A program made the translations under genes and the position numbers. A stretch of DNA of 64,000 bases, taken from the NCBI GenBank assembly GCA_002426755.1, contig DINI01000019.1, positions 205,031 to 269,030 of the forward strand. The letters run 5' to 3'. The notes beneath the pieces were generated by a model, which did no database searches, had not been told where the DNA came from, and was given only the letters and a program-made list of their open reading frames with translations. This DNA is from Flavobacteriaceae bacterium UBA5544. Its GTDB lineage: Bacteria > Bacteroidota > Bacteroidia > Flavobacteriales > Flavobacteriaceae. Shown here piece by piece: positions 54,604-62,732 of the stretch (the stretch's first letter is position 1; every line of letters starts with the position of its first letter).

Positions 54604-55794
54604 ATGAAGTTACTTTTTACCCTAATTACATCCTTTATTGTTATTCAAAATTCCCTCTCACAAGGTAATGAATGCAATTGCTCAAAAGATTTAGATTTTG
54701 TTGTTGCTGAATCAAAAAACACTCCGAGTTTTAAGAGCCAAATAAATGATGACGCTTATCTCAATGATTTTGTAAAAAAGCTAAAAACATCCATCGAAAA
54801 CGACCCGAATATCGAATTGAATTGTTTGGCCTATCTTCAACAGTATCTTAAGATTGTTAAGGATAATCATATTTATATTTCCAATTCCAATACTGAAATG
54901 GATTATAGCTCATTCTTTACGATAGAATCCAATCTTGAAAGCTATATTGAAAACGCTCAATCAGATACGACTGATGAGCTTACTGGCATCTACTCCTTTC
55001 TTGATTTGTACAAAGTTGCAGTCGTAAAAGATTCAGACGAAACCTATAAGGCCCTCTTGCTAGAAACCACCAATGATAAATGGACGGTAGGTCAAACAAA
55101 ATTCACTCTTACTAAAACCTCAACAGGATTGGAAGGGATTTTTTATGATGGCATCCAACGACCAGCTTTTATAAAAGTTGAATATAAAAACGGACGCTTA
55201 TACCCCGAAAGATGGATTAAGGAAGAGAAAAAAGAACTCTATGCTTTTGACCCATACAATCTTGACGATGAAAAATTTCAGTACAAAAAACTTGAAGACA
55301 ACGTGCATTATGTTCGGTTAGGAAGCTTTAGCGGAATGACCTCTAATCATAATAAAGCTAAAGATTTAGTGGAAACTTTGGAAAAAGAGGTGTCATCAGG
55401 TACTGTTATCATCGACTTGCGAAACAATGGTGGTGGTGGACCAAGAACGTCCGATTTGTTCAAAAAATTTCTAAAAAAGAATAAAAAGGATTTAAATGTG
55501 TTGGTCATTCAGAACAATTATTGTGGCAGTGATTGTGAGCAATTTTTGATGAAGCTAAAGGAGCAACAAACTGTGAAAACCTTTGGAGAAAATACGAGAG
55601 GGGCAATTGCCTATGGATTTGGCAATTATAGTAGTCCAAGTCTCAAAACACCTTGTAATAATTTCTCTTTGGGACTGACAACAGCAAAATATGAGGAATA
55701 TTTACCTTATGAAGTTGTTGGAATCTCACCAGATGTATATCTAAATTTTCAAGAGGACTGGATAGAGCAGGTCATGAAGTTTATAGAAATGTAA
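54604..55794 (+). CDS. S41-family peptidase (tail-specific-protease-like), exported
   Basis: A 396-residue protein with a signal peptide (about 1-19). The C-terminal S41 domain shows VHYVRLGSFSGM, GTVIIDLRNNGGGGPRTSD and the nucleophile-region YCGSDCEQFLMKLKEQ, followed by GENTRGAIAYG. The Ser of CGSDC is the likely nucleophile and the nearby Lys the base. The N-terminal half (about 25-210) is a variable helical and beta region with no PDZ domain I can recognise. It probably cleaves periplasmic or surface proteins. Two extra Cys pairs (CNCS, CGSDC) may form disulfides. Confidence 0.85.
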   Translation: MKLLFTLITSFIVIQNSLSQGNECNCSKDLDFVVAESKNTPSFKSQINDDAYLNDFVKKLKTSIENDPNIELNCLAYLQQYLKIVKDNHIYISNSNTEMDYSSFFTIESNLESYIENAQSDTTDELTGIYSFLDLYKVAVVKDSDETYKALLLETTNDKWTVGQTKFTLTKTSTGLEGIFYDGIQRPAFIKVEYKNGRLYPERWIKEEKKELYAFDPYNLDDEKFQYKKLEDNVHYVRLGSFSGMTSNHNKAKDLVETLEKEVSSGTVIIDLRNNGGGGPRTSDLFKKFLKKNKKDLNVLVIQNNYCGSDCEQFLMKLKEQQTVKTFGENTRGAIAYGFGNYSSPSLKTPCNNFSLGLTTAKYEEYLPYEVVGISPDVYLNFQEDWIEQVMKFIEM

Positions 55795-55836
55795 AAGCCT
55801 CAAAATCGTTATAAGTTTCAAGGCTCCATTTTTTTT
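55795..55836. terminator. Putative terminator between the S41 gene and pyk
   Basis: AGCCT and AGGCT close an imperfect AT-rich stem, followed by a run of eight T residues on the plus strand. The inner pairing is weak. Confidence 0.45.
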
Positions 55837-55850
55837 AATGTCGTTTAGCT

Positions 55851-57293
55851 TTAAAAACTACAACTCGTAATCTCCGTAACTCGCAACGTATTTACCATCC
55901 CTTTATCCTGAATCGGCATTGCGGCAAGACTTACTAGCATATCTCCCAACTCTAAATACCCTTTTTTACATGCAATGGCGTTCACATCTTCAATAGTTTC
56001 GTCCGTACTTACAAACTTATCATAATAGAAGGCCTGAACACCCCAAAGCAGACTTAATTGCGTCAAAATTCTTTGATTCGAAGTAAATACCAAAATATGT
56101 GCGCTCGGTCGCCAGGCCGAAATTTGAAATGCCGTATAACCACTATTGGTCAAGGTTGAAATCGCCCTTGCATTGATTTCGTTCGCCATATGTGCAGCGT
56201 GATAGCAAATGGATTTTGTAATATACCGTTTGGTTCTGATATGTGGTGGAATCTGTGGCACTTTGATTAAAGGTGAATCCTCCACGCTTCTAATGATATT
56301 TGCCATTTGACGAATCACCTGAACTGGATAACTTCCTACCGAAGTCTCGCCAGATAACATTACTGCATCCGCACCATCCATCACCGAATTGGCAACGTCG
56401 TTTACCTCTGCTCTTGTGGGCGTTAAACTCGTAATCATGGTTTCCATCATTTGAGTGGCAATAATTACTGGGATTCTTGCCCTTTTTGCCCTCAACACCA
56501 ATTGCTTTTGAATCAACGGCACTTCTTCTGCTGGGATTTCAACACCCAAATCGCCACGAGCGACCATTAAACCATCACAATAAGCGACAATTTTGTCAAT
56601 GTTCTCAACGGCTTCAGGCTTTTCTATTTTAGCTATGATTGGAATTTTATGATCACTGTGTTCTTTAATCAATTCTTCCAATTGCATCAAATCTTCAGCA
56701 TGTCTTACGAATGACAATGCCATCCAGTCCACCTTCATTTTTATAGCAAAAATAGCATCTTCAATATCCTTTTCGGTCAAAGCTGGTTGTGAAATATTGG
56801 TATTAGGGAGATTGACACCTTTCTTCGATTTCAAAGGTCCTCCTTGAATGACTCTTGCCTTAACTTCAGATTTTTTATCTGTGGAAACAACTTCAAAAAT
56901 CAATTTTCCGTCGTCCAATAAAATGCGTTCACCCGGTTTTGCGTCTTGAGGGAATTGTTCGTAGGTCATATAAACGCGTTGTTTGGTACCTTCAAATTTC
57001 TTTCCGGTAGCAAAGATGATTTCATCTCCCTCATTCACTACAACTTCACCCTTCATAACACCAACGCGAAGTTTAGGGCCTTGCAAATCGCCAAGTATTG
57101 CTGCGTTGAAACCAAATTCATCATTCAGTTCTCTAATCATGTTGATGCGCTCTTCTACATCTTTATAGTCCGCATGCGAAAAGTTGACCCTAAATACATC
57201 AACACCTTCTTCCATCATAGCCTTCAATACCTCCTTTGTACTTGTAGCTGGTCCCAATGTGGCTACTATTTTGGTTTTTTTTCTTTTTAACAT
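55851..57293 (-). CDS. pyk: Pyruvate kinase
   Basis: A 480-residue enzyme of the usual length. It begins KKTKIVATLGPATS. It carries the active-site motif IPIIAKIEKPEAVENIDKI with the conserved Lys and Glu, MVARGDLGVEIP and VIIATQMMETMI. The C-terminal allosteric domain follows (about 350-480). It converts phosphoenolpyruvate and ADP to pyruvate and ATP, the last step of glycolysis. It starts 4 bases after the IPExxxVDY gene, so the two are co-transcribed. Confidence 0.97.
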   Translation of the reverse strand: MLKRKKTKIVATLGPATSTKEVLKAMMEEGVDVFRVNFSHADYKDVEERINMIRELNDEFGFNAAILGDLQGPKLRVGVMKGEVVVNEGDEIIFATGKKFEGTKQRVYMTYEQFPQDAKPGERILLDDGKLIFEVVSTDKKSEVKARVIQGGPLKSKKGVNLPNTNISQPALTEKDIEDAIFAIKMKVDWMALSFVRHAEDLMQLEELIKEHSDHKIPIIAKIEKPEAVENIDKIVAYCDGLMVARGDLGVEIPAEEVPLIQKQLVLRAKRARIPVIIATQMMETMITSLTPTRAEVNDVANSVMDGADAVMLSGETSVGSYPVQVIRQMANIIRSVEDSPLIKVPQIPPHIRTKRYITKSICYHAAHMANEINARAISTLTNSGYTAFQISAWRPSAHILVFTSNQRILTQLSLLWGVQAFYYDKFVSTDETIEDVNAIACKKGYLELGDMLVSLAAMPIQDKGMVNTLRVTEITSCSF

Positions 57294-57297
57294 GTAT

Positions 57298-57777
57298 TCA
57301 AAAAATTAAATTGTCTCTAGATTTTATTTTGTCGGTATCAATACCATAACTTGTAATCAATTGTGGTATGTTTTGTACCTTTTTAAGCAATTCACTTTCA
57401 TCTATCGATTCTTCATCCGTTGTGATTTTAATAAAAAAATCAACTTTCTTAAATTCGGGCAATAGATGATATGTTTTTAAAACGGTTTGTTCTGTATTAA
57501 ACAACGATCCTGAACTTTGCAAACTTGCCTCTTCTTTTTTGCAAACATTTGAAATCAAATTCCAAGTAGTTTGTTCCTGCTCGTTTTCCCATTGATAAAT
57601 CGAATAATTTGCATCTAAATATTTATAGTCCAAATCTTGTGGTAATCGAACAAGATTGATATTTAAATGTTTATTAAGAAGATAGGCCAATCGGTAATCT
57701 TCTAACCGGCAATGAATGGCAATCAGGGAAAAAGAAGCATCATAAAAATCATCTACAAGCAGTTTGTGTACAGCCAT
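57298..57777 (-). CDS. IPExxxVDY-family protein
   Basis: A 159-residue soluble protein of the Bacteroidota IPExxxVDY family. The name motif appears here as LPEFKKVDFFIKI (about 107-119). The N-terminal part has DASFSLIAIHCRLEDYRLAYLLNKHL. Function is not known. The family is regularly encoded just before pyruvate kinase, as here with a 4-base gap, which suggests a link to its expression or activity. A near-consensus TATATTTA box lies upstream. Confidence 0.85.
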   Translation of the reverse strand: MAVHKLLVDDFYDASFSLIAIHCRLEDYRLAYLLNKHLNINLVRLPQDLDYKYLDANYSIYQWENEQEQTTWNLISNVCKKEEASLQSSGSLFNTEQTVLKTYHLLPEFKKVDFFIKITTDEESIDESELLKKVQNIPQLITSYGIDTDKIKSRDNLIF

Positions 57778-57911
57778 AATTAAGCAATCATGAACGGTAA
57801 ATATAGTATTTTATCGTTACTGCTGTATGAAGTTTTCATTATTCTTAACGAAAGAAACACACGAAAACGTTATAGTTTGTGGGTGTTTGAAGAATCTCCC
57901 TACGATGAAAA

Positions 57912-58655
57912 TTAAAAAGGTCTAGAAATTTTATTTTGAAGTGCAAAAAAAGCTCGTTTGGATGCTTTTTCTTCCGCTTTCTTTTTAGAGGTTGCTCTGG
58001 CTTTGGCAATTATTTTATTGTCGATGGATAATTTTACACTAAAATGTTTGATATTATCATTACCTGTATCTTCATAAACATTATAATCAAAGGTTTTCTT
58101 TTCCTTCTGACACCATTCAATCAATAAGCTTTTATAACTTATGACTTTCCCTTCCAAAGTCTCAATATCCACATGGGCATCAATCACTCTTTTGTAAATA
58201 AATTTTTCACAGTACTTATACCCTTTATCCAAAAAAATAGCACCTACCAAAGCTTCAAATAAATTCCCGTGAATGTTGTTACCAAAATTACTTTTCGGTA
58301 TTTTCGATTCCACAAAATCGATAAGGTTCAGCTCTTTCCCTAACTCATTGAGATGCTCTCTGCTTACAATTTTAGAACGCATTTTGGTCAGATAACCCTC
58401 ATCTCCTTGAGGTGACTCACTGTACAAGTAGGAAGCTACAACAGCTCCCAGCATAGCGTCACCAATGAATTCGAGGCGCTCATAATTTATAGCCTGCCCA
58501 TCCTTGTCTTTTACATTCATGGAGCGGTGCGTAAAAGCTTTAATGTAAAGGTCTTTGGTCTTTGGTTTAAAACCAATTATTTTTTCAAGTTGTAAAAAAA
58601 AATTCCCGTCACTTTTGGTACGGGAATTTTTTAATATTTTACGAATGTAATTCAT
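57912..58655 (-). CDS. rnc: Ribonuclease III
   Basis: A 247-residue enzyme. The catalytic domain carries the signature ERLEFIGDAMLGAVV (about 59-73) and the later metal Glu in FEALVGAIFLDKGY. A C-terminal double-stranded-RNA-binding domain follows (about 165-240; YKSLLIEWCQKEKKTF; KKKAEEKASKRAFFAL). It processes rRNA precursors and structured mRNAs. I chose ATG 58655 (MNYIRKILKNS), 8 bases after fabF, over an upstream TTG at 58691 that would overlap fabF by 28 bases. The acpP-fabF-rnc order is common in bacteria. A 134-base gap before the IPExxxVDY gene holds nothing else I can support. Confidence 0.95.
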   Translation of the reverse strand: MNYIRKILKNSRTKSDGNFFLQLEKIIGFKPKTKDLYIKAFTHRSMNVKDKDGQAINYERLEFIGDAMLGAVVASYLYSESPQGDEGYLTKMRSKIVSREHLNELGKELNLIDFVESKIPKSNFGNNIHGNLFEALVGAIFLDKGYKYCEKFIYKRVIDAHVDIETLEGKVISYKSLLIEWCQKEKKTFDYNVYEDTGNDNIKHFSVKLSIDNKIIAKARATSKKKAEEKASKRAFFALQNKISRPF

Positions 58656-58663
58656 TCGAAATT

Positions 58664-59914
58664 TTAATCTAATTTTTTGAACAGTACACAAGCATTGTGT
58701 CCACCAAATCCAAACGTATTACTCATGGCTACCTTAACATCTCTTTTTTGAGCTTTGTTAAGAGTCAAATTTAATTCTGAATCAATATTTTCATCAACAA
58801 CAGTGTGGTTGATGGTTGGAGGCACAATACCATGTTCCATAGCCAAAATAGCTGCGATGGATTCGATAGCACCTGCCGCACCCAACAAGTGTCCTGTCAT
58901 GGATTTTGTAGAGTTTATGGCAATATTTTTGGCATGTTCGCCAAATACTTCTGTAATAGCTTTTAGTTCGGCTACGTCCCCTAAAGGTGTGGATGTACCA
59001 TGAGTATTGATATGATCAACATCTTCTGGTTTCAACCCCGCATTTTCCAAACAATTACGCATGACGGCAATGACACCTATTCCATCCGGATGAGGCGCCG
59101 TCATGTGGTAAGCATCGGAAGACAAACCTCCTCCTAATACTTCAGCATACATTTTTGCTCCTCTTGCTTTTGCATGCTCATAATCTTCAAGAATAATTGC
59201 TCCAGCACCTTCGCCCAATACAAATCCATCTCTGGTTGCATCAAATGGTCGTGAGGCGGTTTCAGGACTTTCATTTCTTGTGGAGAGTGCGTGCATAGCA
59301 TTGAAACCTCCCATTCCCGCTATTGTTACTGCCGCTTCGCTACCACCGGTTACAACTACATCACAATATCCTAAACGTATATAGTTGAGGGCATCAATCA
59401 TAGCATTCGCCGAAGAGGCACAGGCCGAAACAGTGGTATAGTTAGGTCCCATAAATCCATGCTTGATGGAAATGTTTCCTGGAGCTATATCTGCAATCAT
59501 TTTGGGAATAAAGAATGGATTAAAACGAGGCGAACCATCCCCTTTTGCGTAATTCAAAACTTCATCTTGGAACGTCTCCAGTCCACCAATTCCAGCACCC
59601 CAGATGACACCTACACGTAGTTTATCAACCGAGTCAAGATCTAATTTAGCATCAGCAATAGCTTCGTCAGAAGCCACCATTGCGTACTGTGTAAATCGAT
59701 CCATTCTGCTGGCAAGTTTTCGGTCTATAAAGTCCGTTGCCACAAAGTTTTTTAATTCGCAAGCAAATTTTGTCTTGAACTTTTCAGTATCAAAATATGT
59801 TATAGGCGCAGCGCCACTTTTACCAGCAACCAGAGCATCCCAATATTCATCTTTGGTGTTCCCGATTGGTGTTAAAGCGCCTAACCCTGTAACTACAACT
59901 CGCCTTAATTCCAT
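58664..59914 (-). CDS. fabF: Beta-ketoacyl-ACP synthase II
   Basis: A 416-residue condensing enzyme. The nucleophile is Cys in TVSACASSANAM (about residue 165). Catalytic His residues are in NTHGTSTPLGD (about 305) and KSMTGHLLGAAGA (about 342), the Cys-His-His triad of KAS I/II. It elongates acyl-ACP with malonyl-ACP. It starts 13 bases after acpP. The C-terminus GFGGHNACVLFK is typical of FabF. Confidence 0.97.
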   Translation of the reverse strand: MELRRVVVTGLGALTPIGNTKDEYWDALVAGKSGAAPITYFDTEKFKTKFACELKNFVATDFIDRKLASRMDRFTQYAMVASDEAIADAKLDLDSVDKLRVGVIWGAGIGGLETFQDEVLNYAKGDGSPRFNPFFIPKMIADIAPGNISIKHGFMGPNYTTVSACASSANAMIDALNYIRLGYCDVVVTGGSEAAVTIAGMGGFNAMHALSTRNESPETASRPFDATRDGFVLGEGAGAIILEDYEHAKARGAKMYAEVLGGGLSSDAYHMTAPHPDGIGVIAVMRNCLENAGLKPEDVDHINTHGTSTPLGDVAELKAITEVFGEHAKNIAINSTKSMTGHLLGAAGAIESIAAILAMEHGIVPPTINHTVVDENIDSELNLTLNKAQKRDVKVAMSNTFGFGGHNACVLFKKLD

Positions 59915-59927
59915 AAAGTTTTGTTAC

Positions 59928-60161
59928 TTATTTTGCTGCTTCTATATAAGAGATAGCTTGACCAACAGTCGCAATGTTTTCAGCTTGGTCATCTGGGATT
60001 TGAATATCAAATTCTTTTTCAAATTCCATAATCAATTCTACAGTATCCAATGAATCTGCTCCTAAATCATTTGTGAAGCTTGCTTCTGTAACGACTTCGT
60101 TTTCATCAACGCCTAATTTATCAACGATAATCGCTTTTACTCTTGATGCAATGTCTGACAT
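59928..60161 (-). CDS. acpP: Acyl carrier protein
   Basis: A 77-residue acidic protein. The phosphopantetheine attachment site is Ser37 in [13 protein letters not shown]. It carries growing acyl chains for fatty-acid synthesis and is first gene of the acpP-fabF-rnc group. A TATTTTTG box lies 31 bases upstream. Confidence 0.97.
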   Translation of the reverse strand: MSDIASRVKAIIVDKLGVDENEVVTEASFTNDLGADSLDTVELIMEFEKEFDIQIPDDQAENIATVGQAISYIEAAK

Positions 60162-60192
60162 AATTTTTTAATTTTAAGTTTAATTTGAACGG

Positions 60193-60200
60193 CAAAAATA
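60193..60200 (-). promoter_or_regulatory. -7 box (TATTTTTG) of acpP-fabF-rnc
   Basis: A perfect TAnnTTTG match on the minus strand, 31 bases before the acpP start. The -33 region is not clear. Confidence 0.55.
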
Positions 60201-60346
60201 AAAAACTTTATTTTAAAACCCATCTTTAATTTGAAATGTGTTTGTAATTTAATGAAAATCCATCGAAGTATTTCATTTTTGCGTTCCAATTGTTAATAAT
60301 TATTCCTTTTTTTGTTCTGAATAATCTTGAATTGAATATCTGTTAA

Positions 60347-60910
60347 ATGAAGAGTATCGTAATTTTTGCGTCCGGAAGTGGTACTAATGCTGAAAATTTA
60401 ATCAAGTTTTTTCACAACAGAGAAACTGGTTCTGTTATTCAGGTTCTCACTAACAATCCTCATGCCAAAGTTTTGGAACGCGCTAAAAATTTGAATATCA
60501 GCGCACTGTCTTTCAACCGAATTGCCTTCTCACAGACCAATGATGTCCTTAATATTTTAAAAGCTTCAGAACCTGATTTAATAGTTCTTGCTGGGTTTTT
60601 GTGGAAAATGCCTGATTTCATTTTGAATGAATTTCCTAATAAGGTCATCAATATTCATCCTGCGCTTTTGCCAAAATATGGGGGAAAAGGGATGTATGGT
60701 AGTTATGTTCATGAAGCGGTAGTTTCCAATAAAGAAGCCGAAACAGGCATCACCATTCATTACGTCAATGAACACTATGATGAAGGCGCCATTATTTTTC
60801 AGGCAAAATGCGACGTAAATACATCAGATACAGCTGAAGATGTAGCTGCAAAAATTCATAAATTGGAAATGGAACATTTTCCGAAAGTGGTTGAATCTCT
60901 TCTGGTTTAG
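60347..60910 (+). CDS. purN: Phosphoribosylglycinamide formyltransferase
   Basis: A 187-residue GAR transformylase. It has an N-terminal Rossmann fold with the nucleotide loop FASGSGTNAENL (about 6-17), then the catalytic Asn-x-His in VINIHPALLPKYGGKGMYG (about 100-118) and an Asp in NEHYDEGAIIFQ (about 142-153). It transfers formyl from 10-formyl-THF to GAR in purine synthesis. It is divergent from acpP and followed after 2 bases by the RNase H gene. The purF-like gene lies 1.8 kb downstream. Confidence 0.95.
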   Translation: MKSIVIFASGSGTNAENLIKFFHNRETGSVIQVLTNNPHAKVLERAKNLNISALSFNRIAFSQTNDVLNILKASEPDLIVLAGFLWKMPDFILNEFPNKVINIHPALLPKYGGKGMYGSYVHEAVVSNKEAETGITIHYVNEHYDEGAIIFQAKCDVNTSDTAEDVAAKIHKLEMEHFPKVVESLLV

Positions 60911-60912
60911 AA

Positions 60913-61551
60913 ATGGGTAAGAAAAAAAAGAAATATTACACCGTTTGGAAAGGTCACAGAACAGGTGTCTTTGAAAAATGGGATGATTGCAAAGCGCAAA
61001 TCAAAGATTTTCAAGGAGCGCAATACAAATCTTTTGAAACCTTTGACGCCGCAAAAGCCGCTATAAAAGGAAATTATAAAGATTATATTACCAAAGGAAA
61101 GTTTAAAAGCGAACTATCTGAAGCGCAACTCAAAAAAATCGGTCAACCTAACTACAATTCCATATCTGTTGATGCGGCATCCAGCGGAAACCCCGGCGTT
61201 ATGGAATATCGAGGTGTCGATACAAAAACAAAAAAACAGTTGTTCATCCAAGGTCCTTTCCCAGAAGGCACCAATAACATAGGTGAGTTTTTGGCCATCG
61301 TGCACGGTTTGGCATTGCTCAAAAAAAACGAAAGCGACAGAATCATATATACGGATTCTAAAACAGCGATGAGTTGGGTGAAAAAGAAAACCTGCAACAC
61401 CAAGTTAGAACGAAACCCAAAAAACGAAAAGTTATTTGAATTAGTGGAGAGAGCCATCTCATGGCTTAAAACCAATTCTTACACTACCACCATCGTCAAA
61501 TGGGAAACGAAAGCTTGGGGAGAAATTCCAGCAGATTTTGGGAGAAAATAA
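60913..61551 (+). CDS. Viroplasmin-domain ribonuclease H
   Basis: A 212-residue protein. An N-terminal viroplasmin/RNase H1-type hybrid-binding domain (about 1-50; KKYYTVWKGHRTGVFEKWDD) precedes an RNase H catalytic domain (about 75-212). Catalytic acids are in SVDAASSGNPG, NNIGEFLAIVHGL and YTDSKTAMSW, with the last Asp in EIPADFGRK. It degrades the RNA strand of RNA-DNA hybrids. The insertion and domain order are those of Bacteroidota-type RNase HI. It shares a transcript with purN (2-base gap), although no functional link is evident. Confidence 0.93.
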   Translation: MGKKKKKYYTVWKGHRTGVFEKWDDCKAQIKDFQGAQYKSFETFDAAKAAIKGNYKDYITKGKFKSELSEAQLKKIGQPNYNSISVDAASSGNPGVMEYRGVDTKTKKQLFIQGPFPEGTNNIGEFLAIVHGLALLKKNESDRIIYTDSKTAMSWVKKKTCNTKLERNPKNEKLFELVERAISWLKTNSYTTTIVKWETKAWGEIPADFGRK

Positions 61552-61577
61552 ATTCGTTTTTTAGCACTTAAAAACCG

Positions 61578-61585
61578 TATATTTG
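61578..61585 (+). promoter_or_regulatory. -7 box (TATATTTG) of the PfkB kinase gene
   Basis: A perfect TAnnTTTG match, 22 bases before the ATG. TTCG, one mismatch from TTTG, lies 21 bases upstream. Confidence 0.65.
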
Positions 61586-61607
61586 CACCAAATTTTGAAA
61601 CCTCAAC

Positions 61608-62534
61608 ATGAGTAAATTAGTCATCGTAGGAACCGTGGCGTTTGATGCTATCGAAACTCCTTTCGGAAAAACAGACAAAATATTAGGCGGAGCCGCCACT
61701 TTCATAGGGTTGGCAGCCTCGCAATTTAATGTAGATGCAGCCATCGTTTCGGTTGTTGGAGGCGATTTTCCTCAAGAATATTTGGATTTATTATCCAACA
61801 AAAACATTGATATTTCTGGTATTGAAATCGTAAAAAAAGGTAAAACCTTTTTTTGGAGTGGCAAATATCACAATGATATGAATACTCGCGACACGCTTGC
61901 TACGGAGCTGAATGTGCTTGCAGATTTCAACCCTATCGTTCCAGAAGATTATAAAGATGCTGAAGTAGTGATGCTTGGCAACTTGCATCCGATTGTACAA
62001 ATGGGTGTGTTGGAGCAAATGAACAAAAAACCTAAAATGGTCATCTTGGACACCATGAACTTTTGGATGGATTGTGCTTTGGAAGAATTAAAAGCAGTCA
62101 TCAAAAAAGTAGATGTCATCACCATTAATGATGAAGAAGCGCGTCAATTGACAGGTGAATATTCCTTGGTGGTTGCGGCACGTAAAATCCATGAAATGGG
62201 CCCAAAATATGTGGTTATAAAGAAAGGTGAACATGGGGCTTTATTATTCCACAATGAAAATGTATTCTATGCACCGGCGCTTCCTTTAGAAGAAGTATTT
62301 GACCCGACAGGTGCAGGCGATACGTTTGCAGGTGGATTTGCTGGTTTCCTTGCAAAAACTGAAGATTTATCATTCGAAAACATGAAAAATGCGGTCATTT
62401 ATGGTTCAACATTAGCCTCTTTCTGCGTTGAAAAATTTGGAACAGAACGCATGAAAAAACTAGAACACAAAGAGGTACATCAACGATTACAACAGTTTAA
62501 GCAACTGACACAATTTGAAATCGTCTTAAGTTAA
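61608..62534 (+). CDS. PfkB-family carbohydrate/nucleoside kinase
   Basis: A 308-residue ribokinase-fold enzyme. The N-terminal glycine pair is in KILGGAATFIGLAAS (about 25-39). The catalytic motif DPTGAGDTFAGGFAGF (about 234-249) supplies the base Asp and anion hole. The substrate could be a sugar or a nucleoside. The flanking purN and purF-type genes make a nucleoside or ribose-related substrate plausible but not shown. It has its own promoter and a strong terminator, so it is a single transcription unit. Confidence 0.92.
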   Translation: MSKLVIVGTVAFDAIETPFGKTDKILGGAATFIGLAASQFNVDAAIVSVVGGDFPQEYLDLLSNKNIDISGIEIVKKGKTFFWSGKYHNDMNTRDTLATELNVLADFNPIVPEDYKDAEVVMLGNLHPIVQMGVLEQMNKKPKMVILDTMNFWMDCALEELKAVIKKVDVITINDEEARQLTGEYSLVVAARKIHEMGPKYVVIKKGEHGALLFHNENVFYAPALPLEEVFDPTGAGDTFAGGFAGFLAKTEDLSFENMKNAVIYGSTLASFCVEKFGTERMKKLEHKEVHQRLQQFKQLTQFEIVLS

Positions 62535-62629
62535 AATTTTAAATGAAGATGTATTTTGAAAAAAGACGATTCTATATGACCTTTGAAAAAAAAATAATAA
62601 AAGCATATAAAATAGAATTAGCATAAACC

Positions 62630-62657
62630 AACGCGCTCCATTATGAGCGCGTTTTTT
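62630..62657 (+). terminator. Terminator after the PfkB kinase gene
   Basis: AACGCGCTC and GAGCGCGTT form a perfect GC-rich 9-bp stem around a 6-base loop, followed by a T-run. Confidence 0.92.
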
Positions 62658-62732
62658 AATAAACACAATTTGGTGAGTTTGGCGTTGTTTTAACGACTAA
62701 CCTCCATAACATAAATAAATCTCAAAAGCCCA

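Noticed and set aside
57826..57924. A 32-codon plus-strand frame (MKFSLFLTKETHEN...) in the gap between the IPExxxVDY gene and rnc.
   Set aside because: It is too short to support, overlaps the 3' end of rnc, and has no promoter box. I treat the gap as an intergenic spacer.
58656..58691. Longer rnc starting at TTG 58691.
   Set aside because: It would overlap the end of fabF; ATG 58655 lies 8 bases after the fabF stop and gives a normal RNase III N-terminus.
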